Origin: Aureobasidium sp. EXF-3400
Taxonomy: Eukaryota > Ascomycota > Dothideomycetes > Dothideales > Saccotheciaceae
Length of the DNA: 64,000 nucleotides
NCBI GenBank assembly: GCA_024195585.1
Contig: SWBL01000007.1
Coordinates: 186,001 to 250,000, forward strand
Direction: 5' to 3'
Below, one piece after another: positions 1-10,919 of the stretch; positions within the stretch are counted from its first letter, which is position 1; each line of letters starts with the position of its first letter. The notes under the pieces were generated by a model, which did no database searches, was not told the DNA's origin, and was given only the letters and a program-made list of their open reading frames with translations. Both the position numbers and the translations under genes were made by a program.

Positions 1-1944
1 GTAAGTGAAGATTTCGCTGATGCCGAAGAAGACTTCGAACATGGCGGCTTCGCCTCTCTAGATGCGATCGTCGAGAGTCCTGTGACCAAGCCCGCAGCCG
101 TTATTCCAAGCCCTCCAATCAGCCCGCAGGCTGCCCTTCCGCCTTCAAGAGCCAATATGTCAGACTCGTCTACTCTTAGCGACGAGCAGCTTGACAACAC
201 CGATTGGAATTCTGCCACCGCTTACTGGAGTAGTCTGAGCAGAAAAAAGAGGTTGGAGCTCGAAGCCGAAGCTGAAGCTGCAATTGCTGTTCCGATTGTT
301 GAATCTGCGCCCAAGCCTAAGAAGAAGAAGCAGCCGGTTGATCAACTGGACATTATGAATCCCACTACATTCGCACCAGCTGCAGTCTCCACCAGAGATG
401 ATCCCTTCGAGGCCGAAGAGCAGCAAGAGTCGCGTGCACCTACGATGCGAAAGTCGATGCGTACATCTGGTGAGTCGGAGCGTACATCGAGCGAATCTCA
501 GATGCGCAAGTCCATGCGTGGGCCTCCTGCACCTGTTGCTTCTTCAAACGAGACACACATGCGCTCGTCAATGCGTGCTGGTGGATCAGCTGGCTCTGGA
601 GGTTCTATGAAGACCTCGATGCGCGGTGATGCTGGCGCTAAGCCTTCTAAGAGAGCGTCGGCTCCTGTCACAACTAGCATTCCTGGAGCCGGTTCCGCCG
701 CCGCGGCAGCGGCCAGGTCTCAGCCAGTGCAGAAGCCCTCCAAACCAGTCGCTGCTCCTCTGCCAGCTTACGACTCCGACTCCGAGTCCAGCTTCAAGAA
801 GAACAAGCGCCGTGGTTCTGTTTCGACTGTGGATTCTATGGGCAAATACGCCATGAAGCGGTCAATGCGCTCTGGTTCAGTGGATGCTGGCCCCCCACAA
901 CCCGAACGTGGACGAGAAGTTGCTTCGCCAGCCAAGAATGGATCAGGAAGATTCAGTCTGCGTTCTCTTTCTCCAACGGGCTCTTTCTTGGGTCGCAATC
1001 AAGGCGAGAAGATCAGGCAATCCCTGCGTGGTGCACCGGTCGATGATGCTCCCACTATGCGCGGCAAGAACAACAGAGCTTCGCGTGATACAAAGGCACA
1101 ATCCGGCCTGAGCATGTCTGGCTTCGGCAAATCGAAGGCCGCTCCTGCACCAGCACCAAAGGCAAAATCTGGAGGTTTCAGATCTCGATTTGCAGACAGC
1201 GATGACGAAGACGATGCTCCTCGAGGAGCATACCGCAGTCGCTTTGCCGATTCTGATGATGAAGATACACCTGTTGGTCCTCCTAAGAATATGCCTGCCA
1301 ACCTTGCGCCGGTCCGCGGTATTCCCAAGCGCAGAGGTCAAGACTCGGATTCGACAGATCTTTCCGACTCTGAAGATGAGGGTCGCAACGGAAAGAAGAA
1401 GACTAAAGCTAGCAACAAGCCTCCTGTACCCAGCCAGTCAGACATTGATGCAGCAATGGAGGCTGCCCGACGCAATGTCGCCGCCATGAACGGTGGTCGC
1501 GAGCCCGGAGTGCCTCAACCGCCCCCAGTACCAGCAAGCGACACCGCAATCCCAGAGACGCCCTTGACGCCAACGAGACGCAAGGGTTTCCTCGGCAGCG
1601 TACTTCGCAGAAACAGCTCTTCGTTCGTCGCACAGTCACCAGTCGACTCACAACATCCTCGTAGCCCCACCACCATGCGTCAGCCTAAGCTGCAAAGACG
1701 CACAACACCACAGAACTGGCCTTTAGCCACAGCAGGCACCAACGGCAACGCTGCCCATGACTCCAGACCAACAACCAGCGACGGCGTTCCCAGCATGAAA
1801 AAGTCAATGCGACCAGACAACAGACGCAGCATGAGCGGCAACGACCTCAACAACATGGCCAACGGAGACACTATGCAAAGCGCCACCTCAGGAAAGAAAA
1901 AGAAGTTCTCGGGGCTGAGAAAGCTATTCGGCCTACACGATTGA
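1..1944 (+). CDS. 3' part of a low-complexity protein with M-R-x-S-M-R repeats (5' end outside window)
   Basis: The frame is open from base 1 to the stop at 1942-1944, with no convincing start codon, so the gene begins left of the window. The first bases also match a splice donor (gtaagt), so base 1 could be intronic. The protein is Ser/Pro/Lys-rich and mostly disordered. At least seven copies of a motif near M-[RK]-x-S-M-R lie at 445-1812. Two copies of RSRFADSDDED lie at 1180-1215 and 1234-1266 and use different synonymous codons, so the peptide rather than the DNA is conserved. The tail is basic and amphipathic (GKKKKFSGLRKLFG), suiting membrane or protein binding. I do not recognise the family. 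An eisosome or cell-cortex scaffold would fit this composition, but that is a guess. Confidence 0.75.
   Translation, partial: VSEDFADAEEDFEHGGFASLDAIVESPVTKPAAVIPSPPISPQAALPPSRANMSDSSTLSDEQLDNTDWNSATAYWSSLSRKKRLELEAEAEAAIAVPIVESAPKPKKKKQPVDQLDIMNPTTFAPAAVSTRDDPFEAEEQQESRAPTMRKSMRTSGESERTSSESQMRKSMRGPPAPVASSNETHMRSSMRAGGSAGSGGSMKTSMRGDAGAKPSKRASAPVTTSIPGAGSAAAAAARSQPVQKPSKPVAAPLPAYDSDSESSFKKNKRRGSVSTVDSMGKYAMKRSMRSGSVDAGPPQPERGREVASPAKNGSGRFSLRSLSPTGSFLGRNQGEKIRQSLRGAPVDDAPTMRGKNNRASRDTKAQSGLSMSGFGKSKAAPAPAPKAKSGGFRSRFADSDDEDDAPRGAYRSRFADSDDEDTPVGPPKNMPANLAPVRGIPKRRGQDSDSTDLSDSEDEGRNGKKKTKASNKPPVPSQSDIDAAMEAARRNVAAMNGGREPGVPQPPPVPASDTAIPETPLTPTRRKGFLGSVLRRNSSSFVAQSPVDSQHPRSPTTMRQPKLQRRTTPQNWPLATAGTNGNAAHDSRPTTSDGVPSMKKSMRPDNRRSMSGNDLNNMANGDTMQSATSGKKKKFSGLRKLFGLHD
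445..1812 (+). repeat. Dispersed protein repeat M-[RK]-x-S-M-R (about 7 copies)
   Basis: Copies read MRKSMR (twice), MRSSMR, MKTSMR, MKRSMR, IRQSLR and MKKSMR, with irregular Ser/Gly/Pro-rich spacers. The pattern [RK]-x-S fits basophilic kinase sites such as PKA or PKC. That is inference. Confidence 0.7.
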
Positions 1945-2826
1945 GCGACTCCAAATAATGAAGCAGAGGGCCAAACAGAACAAAACCGAGCTGGGATGTG
2001 TGGGAATGAGCAAAAGAGAGAGATTCCCTTTTTGATTAATGTATAATCCTGGTCTTTGTTATCTATTTCTCTTTTGTTTTGCTCTGTTAGGATATCAGAA
2101 ACAAGAGAAGCTTGGGATGCTGAAGCTCTGCTCTTGATTTCTGGAGGAAAGAATGATACCATTGTTTTTGTTTTGTACTCTGGCGTTTGTGCTTAATCAT
2201 AATCTAAATATGCTATTGTCTGAAGTCCGTTGTGTACATCGAACGTGCTGCTTCTGATACCCGAAGTGTTTTGCCATGACAGGATTACGTGTTATACGGA
2301 TCCATCAAAAGCTCTACGCATCCTACCCAAACCTACGTTAAATCACTCCATAACCTACAAATCACCGGTGTGTATACTAGATAATGTATCCAGCCATTTG
2401 AATCACTACTTCAACTCCAATATCATCGAGATATAACTACCGATTTTTCAAAGATTGTTGCTGACGGTACAACCCTGATCTCTTGGTATAGCGGGCGGGA
2501 AATGCAAAATGACGTAGTGGAAGATCGACAACGAGCGATAAACAGGCGCCAGGATTAAGCGACGGGCGTGCATGAAGGAGGCAGGTCCTTGTTCACCGAC
2601 ATTGGGCAATCGCGCGATAAACGTCCTCGAGATACGTCCTCGAGACTTCAACCTGTGGTCTTCGTCTGCTGCAGGCTTTCGACTTTTGATTGTGTTTTTG
2701 GTAGCCTTGACTGCGTCTTAGGCTTCGACGTCCTTTCTCGCAGGCTTCAATTACAGATCACGTCTTAGACTTCCTTGACTGCGTCTCGGATACCCTCGAC
2801 TCAATCACTCTCGTCTCCCAGCAAAC
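1945..2826. other. Intergenic region with small tandem and direct repeats
   Basis: No convincing gene. A 13-bp unit (ACGTCCTCGAGAT, then ...GAC) is tandemly duplicated at 2621-2646. A 14-bp direct repeat CCTTGACTGCGTCT lies at 2705-2718 and 2773-2786, just upstream of the next gene. Otherwise it holds the 3' flank of the first gene and the promoter of the next. Confidence 0.6.
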
Positions 2827-3543
2827 ATGACGCGACGAATGGTCTATGGCATCGGCCTCTGGGTCTTCCTAGCAGGTTACACCTCCCTCCTCTCCCCTCC
2901 AAGACCCCTCCACTAACGCGTCCTGCTCACAGCCGTCGCCCTAACCTTCACCTCCATGGCCCTCCCATCCTGGATCTCCTACACATCCCCCGTGTCCACC
3001 TCACCCAACCCCTCCCACCCCAACGCTCCCATCCACGTCTCCTATGGCTTACACCGTCGCTGTTCCTCTCTCACCTCTGGCTGTACACCATTCCCAGTAC
3101 AAGAAGACTGTCATGGCGAAGACAGATATTTCTGCTCCATGTGGAGGAGTGTAGGTTTCTTGATGAACTTTTCTGTGGTGCTGGAGTTGGCGACCTTTGT
3201 CGCTTTTGCGGTTGTGTTGTTGGGGGGAAGAAGTAATAGGGAGCAGGGCTGGAAGATGTGTGTGGGGCTTTTGGGGGTGGTGGTGCTTGTGCAGGTTGCT
3301 GCTATGGGTATTGTGGTAAGTTTTGCTACTGAGTGAGAGGAGAGGAAGTACTGACGCTGCGGGAAACAGGCATTCCTTTTCGACCATGATAATCGATTCT
3401 TTGTCGGGTGGAAGTTGGATAAGAGTTGGATTCTATGCACTGTTTCTTGGATTGTGCTGTTGATGGATGTGGTGGGTATTACGGTTGCTGCGAAGATGTT
3501 GCCTGCTGAGGATGACTACGAACCTATTCCTGATAGGAGATAA
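2827..3543 (+). CDS. Claudin-like (Sur7/PalI-type) four-helix membrane protein
   Basis: Three exons, 2827-2875, 2933-3315 and 3370-3543, join in frame into 201 residues. Introns are 57 and 54 nt with GT-AG ends, and the first contains a CTAAC branch site. Four hydrophobic segments are visible: near the N-terminus (GLWVFLAAVALTF), two central ones (NFSVVLELATFVAFAVV and VGLLGVVVLVQVAAMG) and one near the C-terminus (WIVLLMDVVGITVAA). The first external loop carries G-L-x3-C-x6-C plus two more cysteines, resembling the claudin/Sur7 W-GLW-C-C signature. Such fungal proteins sit in the plasma membrane and affect cortex domains or pH sensing. The specific role is unknown. Confidence 0.75.
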
Positions 3544-3729
3544 AGACGGCAACGACGACAAACAGACGGACAGACACAACTTTCCTCACGACGATGACAT
3601 GGCATTGTAGCTGTTCTTACTGATTACTATACGATAATTCTCATTGCTAGCGTTATTTCTACACTCTTAACCTGTAAACTCTTAACCTCAACCTTTCAAC
3701 CACTCTTCCATCCCCCCCACTCTCCTTCT

Positions 3730-4176
3730 CTACAACTCCCCAGTCAAAAACTGCGCCCTCCCCATCCCAAAACTCCAATCCTCCTTCTCATTTTTCGAAA
3801 CACTAATCACCAAATCAGTTTTCGGCACTCCACATTCTTTTTCCAATCTTTCCGCCAAAGCTTTATAGACATCTTGCTTCTGCTCTGTACTTCTTCCTTG
3901 CTGGAATATTTGAAGGAGGATGAGTTTTTCGGTGCGTGGGAGGGAGAGTCCGGTGTCTTGGAATATTAATTCGTAGGGTTCGTGTTGGGTTATTACCTAA
4001 GGGAGAGGTGTTAGTGTGGTGAAATTGGTGGAAGGGGGAGATAAACATACTTGGTAGCGATCTCGAGGTGGTGCTGCGAATTTGTCTATCAAGACTTCTT
4101 GGATGATGTCTGCTAGGTGTTTGATCTCGTCTGGAGTGCGGACGTTTCTGATCATGTCGATTTTGACGAGTGGCAT
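3730..4176 (-). CDS. Tautomerase-superfamily enzyme (Tautomerase_2 type)
   Basis: Two exons on the minus strand, 4051-4176 and 3730-3996, around a 54-nt GTATGT...TTAG intron, give 130 residues. The protein starts M-P-L-V-K, placing Pro at position 2 as the putative catalytic base typical of 4-oxalocrotonate/malonate-semialdehyde-type tautomerases. Family-typical stretches follow: DRYQ-VITQHEPYELIF, a GRS-x-EQK segment and the C-terminal DWSFGMGRAQF. The length suits the family. The substrate cannot be predicted. It is divergent from the P450 at 4824 across about 650 bp, so shared control is possible. Close relatives are mostly bacterial as far as I know, so old transfer is possible. Confidence 0.85.
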
Positions 4177-4823
4177 GGTTGATGATTATTGTTTTTGACA
4201 GACGCTGGGTTTATGAGAGTATCGGGATCTATTGATTTTTCCTGTTGCTTTGGGTGGTATTGATGTGCTAGGGACTTTATATACTTTGTTTAAAGTAGTA
4301 TCCGTGGTATCCGCAGTATCCCGTTGTATGATGCTTGTCTAAAAGTTTGAGGGATTGGGTTATGGTTAAGAAGACTGAGTTAATCATCGTCATTTGCTCC
4401 GATGTTCTCCGCACTTTGGGTGTGCTGCTACGCGTACCATGTATATTTAAATATCAATTTGCTCTAAGCTCAATCATACGGGAGAGTAGCTGAGCTGCTG
4501 CCCCAGGTCTCGTCATAGATACAGCACAGTGGTTAATCCGGGGCAGCGGTATCGGGAAGGGTTTGACGAGTAGGGCGCCCGAGATAGGCGGACCGAGGTC
4601 ACCTTGCGATAAGAGCCCTCGGACTGTGTCACCGTGTGTTATCTTGCTTTAAGGAACTGGTGTTGGCACGCATCGAGTTGCTTAAATAGGACTACGTGTT
4701 CAAGAATGACTCCTTCTACGTGCTGACCTTCATTGATAGTCGTGTCGTGACAGTATTGCTTTACAACCCCATGCCAAACTTCTTTTCTCTTCGCACCAAT
4801 TGACTACCATAAAAACTACAATC
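4177..4823. promoter_or_regulatory. Divergent promoter region between tautomerase and P450 genes
   Basis: No coding signal. A perfect 12-bp AT palindrome ATATTTAAATAT lies at 4443-4454. A TATA-like cttaaatagg at about 4680 is 140 bp before the P450 start. No specific factor site is claimed. Confidence 0.35.
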
Positions 4824-6360
4824 ATGTTTCTCATCTATCTCCTTCCCATCCTCTATATTATCTACTACGTCTACACTCACCTCACCTCTCCTCTCTCCAA
4901 ACTCCCTGGACCTTTCTACACAAACCTCACACCCCTCTACCTCATCTACCATGAATTCAGCGGCACCAAACGCATCTACATCGACTCTCTCCACCGCACC
5001 TATGGCCCATGCATCCGCATCGCACCCAACGAATGCAGTTTTGCCAGCTATGAAGCCATGAAGGAGATCTACACTTCTGGCGGCAGTGGCTTTGATAGAA
5101 CAGAGTTTTACGAATTGTTCATGCAGTTTGGCCATAAGACTTTGTTTTCGATGCCACCGAGGGGTGAGCATAGTCAGAGGAAGAGAATCTTGGCGGATAG
5201 GTATGCGAATAGTAATGTTATGAGGCCAGAGACTATTGAGGGGTTGAGGGGGAGAGCAAAGAGGTTTTTGGAGAATTGTTTGAAGGAGTGTGGGGGTGAT
5301 GCTGATGTTTATGTAAGTTTGACTTCTGTCAGATTTGCAGGTATGGGGGAGGGAGGGAGAATCTTGTGCTGATATGGTTGAGGTGATAGGTGCATCTGCA
5401 TTGCTTTGCTCTGGATGGCGCGTCTCAGCATCTGTTTGCGCCTTATGGAACGAATTCGCTGTCTGATCCCGAGGATTTCAAGATTATGGAGGAAATGTCT
5501 TACGCAGATAGCCTGCGAGGTTTGTATCTTGTTCATCCACCCGAAACCCACAATACTGACATACTCAAGCTCCCTATCTGGAATACTATGCACCAAAACT
5601 TGCCGCCTTCTTTGACAAACTCAACTCAAAGCGGTCAAGGTCAGTTCCCTTCGCGAATGAGTTTGTCCTCGCGGCAGTGGAAAAACTCAATCCAGCATCT
5701 TACTCCCTGCTCTCGAAACTCCACTCCAAAGCTTCGGAATTGGAAGGTGATTCTGCTGCAGCAGAGTGTATGGATCATTTGGCTGCCGGCATCGATACTA
5801 CCGGCGACGGACTCTGTTTCTTGATGCACGAACTTTCGCTACCTGAAAACGCGTACATCCAACAGCGCTTGCGGGAAGAAATCAACAATAGTCGAGACAA
5901 AAGTTTTGATCAATTGCCTTTTCTGGATGCTGTTGTCAAGGAGGGATTGAGAGTCTTTCCGCCTATACCCATGAGTTTCCCGAGGTATACACCTGACTCG
6001 GGGACTGTGCTGGATGGTTACTTTATACCTGGCCACACAATCGTCTCGTGTCAACCTTTCACCCTGCACAAGGATCCTGTTGTCTTTCCTTCGCCTGAGC
6101 AATTCGATCCGCAGCGATGGCTTGAGGGAAAGGGAGAGCTGGAGCGCAATCGAATGTTTTTTGCTTTCTCACAAGGTGCTAGAGGGTGTATTGGAAAACA
6201 CCTGGCTTTGGCTGAGATGAAGCTTTTGCTGAGGGAAGTGTATGGCGAATACAGGACTGTGTTGGGCAAAGAGAAGGCAGATATGAGATTTGATGATCAA
6301 GTCATCTCTTCCAGACCAAAGGGACAAAAGTGTCGGTTGCAGTTTGAGAGGATCATCTAG
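4824..6360 (+). CDS. Cytochrome P450 monooxygenase
   Basis: Three exons, 4824-5312, 5390-5519 and 5570-6360, join in frame into about 469 residues. The start is the ATG before the hydrophobic N-terminal anchor (MFLIYLLPILYIIYY). Family marks: proline hinge KLPGPF, I-helix AGIDTT (about 279-284), K-helix E-x-x-R (331-334, EGLR), PERF-like FDPQRW, and the heme loop FSQGARGCIG with the iron-ligand Cys at about 413. It is a little shorter than the usual 490-530 residues but all core motifs are present. It is probably an ER-bound microsomal enzyme of secondary or xenobiotic metabolism; no CYP family can be assigned. The start GTG of exon 2 at 5390 is fixed only by the frame. Confidence 0.9.
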
Positions 6361-6390
6361 GATGTTCTCGACTACATTCTTCTGGGTTGA

Positions 6391-7113
6391 CTATGCCTTT
6401 TCGAGAGCATAGACAGTGTATGTTACTCCTCCAACCTGGACATCGGTATCTTGTTTCCAACTCTTTGAGCTGAAGACCTCCTCGCCCGACTCTCTCAGCG
6501 AAGGCAATTTCTCACCGACCGCGTACCTCTGCACCCAACTCCCGTCTACTTTCTCCTCCCTCAACACCGCAAATTCTCCATTGTCCTTCTTCCTCAACAC
6601 CTGAAACCAGTCCCCGACTTTACCCACAAACGTAATGCCATTCTCATCTTTACTCCTGAGAATCCACGCCGGCTGGTCTGAAGCAGGAATATCAAGGTTC
6701 CCCCACACTTCCTCGTAGCCTTGGATTTCGTCATTGTTGTCAGGATTCGGCATACTGCCTTTTTCTAATGCATCGCCATTGGGCAAGTCCTCGAATTCGC
6801 CAATATCGTCGTGAGCTTCGGTGTTTTGGGAGCAGATTTCTTTAGTCCATTGGCATTTTACTGACATGACATTAGCATCTCTATCACTTTTGCTAGAGTT
6901 CTAGACTTGGGAAGCGGTGAGATTGGACGCACATGGTGACGAGGAAAGGATCGTTCGTCTTCCGGCCATTGCCCAATCGATACTGCCATCGGCTTTGAGG
7001 ATGCGTAGGTCGACGAAAAAAGAGCCGACATCTAGCACGAGAGTTGATGTTGGTTCTGAAGGTTCTCCGGGGACCCAGCGGAGAGATTTGCGATAGGAGA
7101 GTTGTACGACCAT
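6391..7113 (-). CDS. HRI1: HRI1 family protein
   Basis: Two minus-strand exons, 6933-7113 and 6391-6860, join in phase across a 72-nt intron (GTGCGT...GCTAATG...CAG) into 216 residues. The C-terminal half matches the HRI1 family pattern as I know it: a YEEVWGNLDI block, AWILRSKD, VGKVGDWFQVLRK, W-V-x-RYAVGEKLP, and a C-terminal GGVTYTVYALEK strand. The yeast protein is a small cytosolic beta-barrel protein linked to Hrr25 and Sec72, with unclear molecular function. The N-terminal exon (WVPGEPSEPTSTLVLD) fits the first barrel. Divergent from the Zn2Cys6 gene at 7556. Confidence 0.8.
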
Positions 7114-7555
7114 GGTGATTGTGGTGTTTGTGATAGAGGTTTGAGACTTTACGATTGTATTATAGGGCTATGGGAGCAGTTTATAAATGAAGTAAAAACT
7201 AAGGAACTCTTGTACATGCCTCTTTGAGATCAAAGTGCCAGATCACGTCTTCATCCTTGACGCGACATCAATGATGGAAGTGGGGTTGTCAGAAGGCGAG
7301 GTGATGCGAGTCAGGGTCACCTTTCTCCCCGCTCCTCCCGATATCGCCAAGAATCTCCTCAACCTTCCCTTTTGGTTTCTGATATCAGTGACTCTTCTCG
7401 TTTTCAGTCATACCGCCTGCAAAAACTACTGCGAATCAGTCTTGTTAGAATCCTGACAGCATACATTGACAAACGCCTGCACAGAATGCGGCATAGGCCA
7501 CCTTGAAGCCTTGCAGGACTCTCTATAGCCAAACACAGCCTGAATTACCCAGGAG
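7114..7555. promoter_or_regulatory. Divergent promoter region between HRI1 and a Zn2Cys6 gene
   Basis: About 440 bp without a supportable gene; upstream sequence for both flanking genes. No motif stands out. Confidence 0.3.
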
Positions 7556-9371
7556 ATGGACGATCAAGACCCCGAAGCTTTGGCTTCTGCAGCCACACCA
7601 TCCACTTCTGTGACAGCTCCCAAAGCCACACGTACAGCTCCGAACAAACGATCCTGGAGCGGTTGTGCGAGATGCAAGAAACGAAGACAGAAATGCGATG
7701 AACAGAGACCAGGTTGTGGAAGGTGTAAAGCTGCTGACACGGAATGTGTTTATGAGGTTAAGCTCAGATGGGGAGGCAGAGCGTTTAACCAGTCCAGATT
7801 TGGGGCTTGTATTTCGGATACTAAAGCTTCTAAGGATAAGGTGAAGAAACTTGGTAAGAAGTCATGGTATTTGAATGTTGATGCTGTGGACTGACTTTCT
7901 AATAGGAAGTGTGGATAAAGGCTTCATCTATACGGTGAATAGTTTCCAGGTACAGCCTCAGCCCCCGAGGATCACTGCACCGGCGTCTCCTGCTGTAGAG
8001 GTACCGTTACAAGTCGAGCAACCATTACAAGACGTAATTTTGCAAGACCTGCCTACCTATGCGGAAGATACTCTCGCTTTATTCCCAACATCACCCACAC
8101 ATGCAATGTTACTAGAAGACTATGAGATCGACTTCTTCCCGTTGTTTACACCAGTCGATCCATTCGTCAATCTCGGTACCTTGGACCGGTCACTACTCGA
8201 TCACTTTATCAACGGGACTTCGCATGTCATCTCTTGTCACTCAAAAGTACAGGAAGATGTATGTCGAGTCATCGTTCCTGCCGCACTACAGAGTCCGACT
8301 CTTTTCTACGCTACTGCCGCTCTCTCCGCGATACACCATAAATCCCGGCTTGGTTTTGGTAGTGAGACCCTGAGACAAGATCCTCTTATCTCTCGTCTCT
8401 TGAGTAACAGCTTGTTCGGTCTTCAAAGTGACCTGCTGGAAAAGAACGTGGATAAGAGCAGTGTACTATTAGCAACCATCCGAACACTCTTTCTCTGCGA
8501 AGTTCACGCCGGAGGTGACCGACCCGGGACATGGCGAGCCCACTTCGAAGGTGCAAAAGCACTTATGCTCGACATTGAGTCTTGGCCAGGATACTCGGCA
8601 AAGCAAAGAGACAGCACCAGGTACTTTCTCAAGCGATGGTACAACATGACCGAGAGCTTTGTAGCGCTGACCACCGATGGCCTTGCCTCTGGCCAACTCG
8701 CGAGATTTGGCCCTCGCACTCTCGATGGCGATGAAGAAGAAAAAGTCTACTTGGATGAATACGCAGGTTTCGCTACCGACCTCACACCAATCTTCCGCGA
8801 AATTGGGGCTGCGGCATGGGAACGGCGTAACGATGTTCAACCCACCATCCTCGAAGAAGGCGATTTGGACGAGGAAGCAGCTTCACTAGCCAGCTGCATC
8901 TGGGCACGCCTCGACGAACAAAGAACACAACCTCCGAGATTCCGACCCGGTGTCGAGGAACAGTTGTCAGCGCGCCAAAAAGCGGATTTCTTGTCTTGCA
9001 ATCAGATATGGCACCACATGGCGCTCATCTACATTTATCGACGCATCTCCTCTCACGCAGCTACTTCTCCCCCAGTACAGAGTTCAGTCAAGACTATCCT
9101 CGGATGTATCGAGAGCCTCACTGCTACAGCTGGCCTTACACCTTTGGTCGTCATGACGACACCATTATTTGCCGCTGGGTGTGAAGCTCAAGGCGACGAC
9201 CGCGATCGCGTGAGAGTGTTGTTGAGGAATATGTTCAACCTCTTGCATATCCCTAATATCCACCGCTCATTGGAAGTACTCGAAAGTTTCTGGGCCAGCA
9301 CTGAGAGAGGTGAAACCCAAGACTGGGACAATTTCATGCACGCTCAGAACTGGGACTTTCTGCCTTATTGA
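7556..9371 (+). CDS. Zn2Cys6 fungal transcription factor (Fungal_trans_2 type)
   Basis: Two exons, 7556-7853 and 7906-9371, join in frame (52-nt intron ending CTAATAG) into 587 residues. The binuclear zinc cluster lies at residues 37-64 with six Cys in the spacing C-x2-C-x6-C-x6-C-x2-C-x6-C (37, 40, 47, 54, 57, 64), followed by the L-R/K-W-G-G-R-A linker typical of the Fungal_trans_2 class. The rest is a helical regulatory domain without low complexity. Such factors are nuclear and commonly bind CGG triplets. Targets are unknown; the P450 upstream is a candidate by position only. Confidence 0.9.
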
Positions 9372-10093
9372 AAGGAACGGAGAAGCAACAGTCATGGTGA
9401 ACTGAATCTGATCACGGAATCTAGGCTTGGAACTCAAGTGAAGTGACATTTATATATCGCCGCATCTGAGGTTTCTTCCAAGGTGACTGAACAGGTTGGA
9501 TGGTGTAGCGGGACTCGATTCGAGACTTCCGTTCGGCGGCGATTCGTCAAGCCATGACACCACGACAATAGGCATCGACAGTCTTTTGTTCAACTCCCAG
9601 CTGAGTCATCTTTTTGCACTTTCGCAACTCCCAATATTCCGTCTCGGCTTTGGCATGGCGACCAAGCTCTCTAGCACACGACTTTTGCACACACTCAGCC
9701 GGCGGTGCTCTCGCAGGATCTTTTGCCAACGCGTTATCCTGCTGCAATGAGCTGACTATTTGACCAGCTCAGCGACGATGTCTGTTTTGCAGTTGCTTTC
9801 GATCTCTAGCCAGAAGTTTTGGGACCGTTTCTGCTGCTCATGGTCTGTCCTTAAGTATCACAGTTCTGCAATGACCGATCGATATACCTACCAAAGCTTC
9901 TGTTCTGAACCATTGGCAGTCTCCTAGATGCAACAATACAAACATATGTTTTTTTTTGTAGCGAGAGACTGCGAGGTTCGCTTTCTTTGAGTTAAGAATC
10001 GGAGGAGGGTGGTGTTGCAATAACAAGCGAAGGGTCTTTTCATCGACGGTGAAGCCACATTGACTACTTGAGGATGACCATGTCGTCCAGTGT
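9372..10093. other. Intergenic region between convergent genes
   Basis: No supportable gene. A 7-bp inverted repeat (ATGGTGT at 9500-9506, ACACCAC at 9557-9563) encloses a perfect 11-bp palindrome CTCGATTCGAG. It is tRNA-sized but lacks a proper T arm. Confidence 0.4.
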
Positions 10094-10919
10094 CTATTTC
10101 CTAGCTGCAACCTTCGAATAATCAAAAAGCTTATACACACCCTGCTCCTCCAACAAATCCCGGAAACCCTTGAGACTACTACCCTCATAACCCAAGCATC
10201 CCTCGACATTTTCCACAAACTCAGGTGCAAACAAGGGCAATTCTGACCATAACCTGATGTCGCGTCCCCAGATATGTAGGGTCTCAATATCGATTATTTT
10301 GAGCTCAGCTATTAGAGCGACTAGTCTTTGGACGGCGTAGTGGTCTGGTGGAATCTGTTGTATAAGTTCGAAGATGGGAGGCCAGATGCCGTAGAGGAAG
10401 CGTTCGGGATCATTGTTGGTTTCGGTCTTATATGATAGGTAGAGGGAGTTGATAGTACTGGCTGCTTTGGATGCGGTGATGTTGCGGTCCTACCATCACG
10501 GTTGTCAGTATTCCTGATCAACCTGTGGTCCAGCAAATACGTACAAACTCATTCTGCGGAACCGAGAGAAGCTCCGTAATTGTGTCAAAGAAGATAATCA
10601 TAGTATCTGTGAGCTCATAATCGGGCAGACATAGATGCACAGGTGGATCACCGATAGTGGTCTTCAGGGCAGAGTTTTGCCAAATAGTCTCAAAGTCCTC
10701 GATATGAGGAGTCAGAGATGGAGCAGTGAAAATGTCATCTTCTACCGGCAAAACTCGATGCAATGGGTGCACATCTGACTGAGAGTCAGTGTGATCATCG
10801 TCAGGAACTCTTCTCATAGAGTGTTCGGATTTTGCGATGACCATCGCAAATCGAGTACTAAAACTAGACCAGCATTCTATGTCGTAAAGGAATTCGAGAT
10901 TCAAGTATACCTTCCGCAT
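10094..10919 (-). CDS. DUF3632-like hypothetical protein
   Basis: Two minus-strand exons, 10545-10919 and 10094-10489, join in phase 0 across a 55-nt intron (GTACGT...GGTAG) into 256 residues. The second exon has the helical pattern of the fungal DUF3632 family: an early TINSLYLSYK helix, then IWGRDIRLWSELPLF near the end. The protein stops at KVAARK. The start is uncertain: the ATG at 10919 opens the longest frame, but an in-frame Met further in, near MVIAKSEH, or an upstream exon is possible. No function is known for the family, which is common in plant- and rock-associated ascomycetes. Confidence 0.6.

Noticed and set aside
9500..9563. tRNA-sized element with 7-bp terminal stem (ATGGTGT/ACACCAC)
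   Set aside because: An A-box-like sequence is present but there is no B box and no proper T arm or anticodon arm on either strand.
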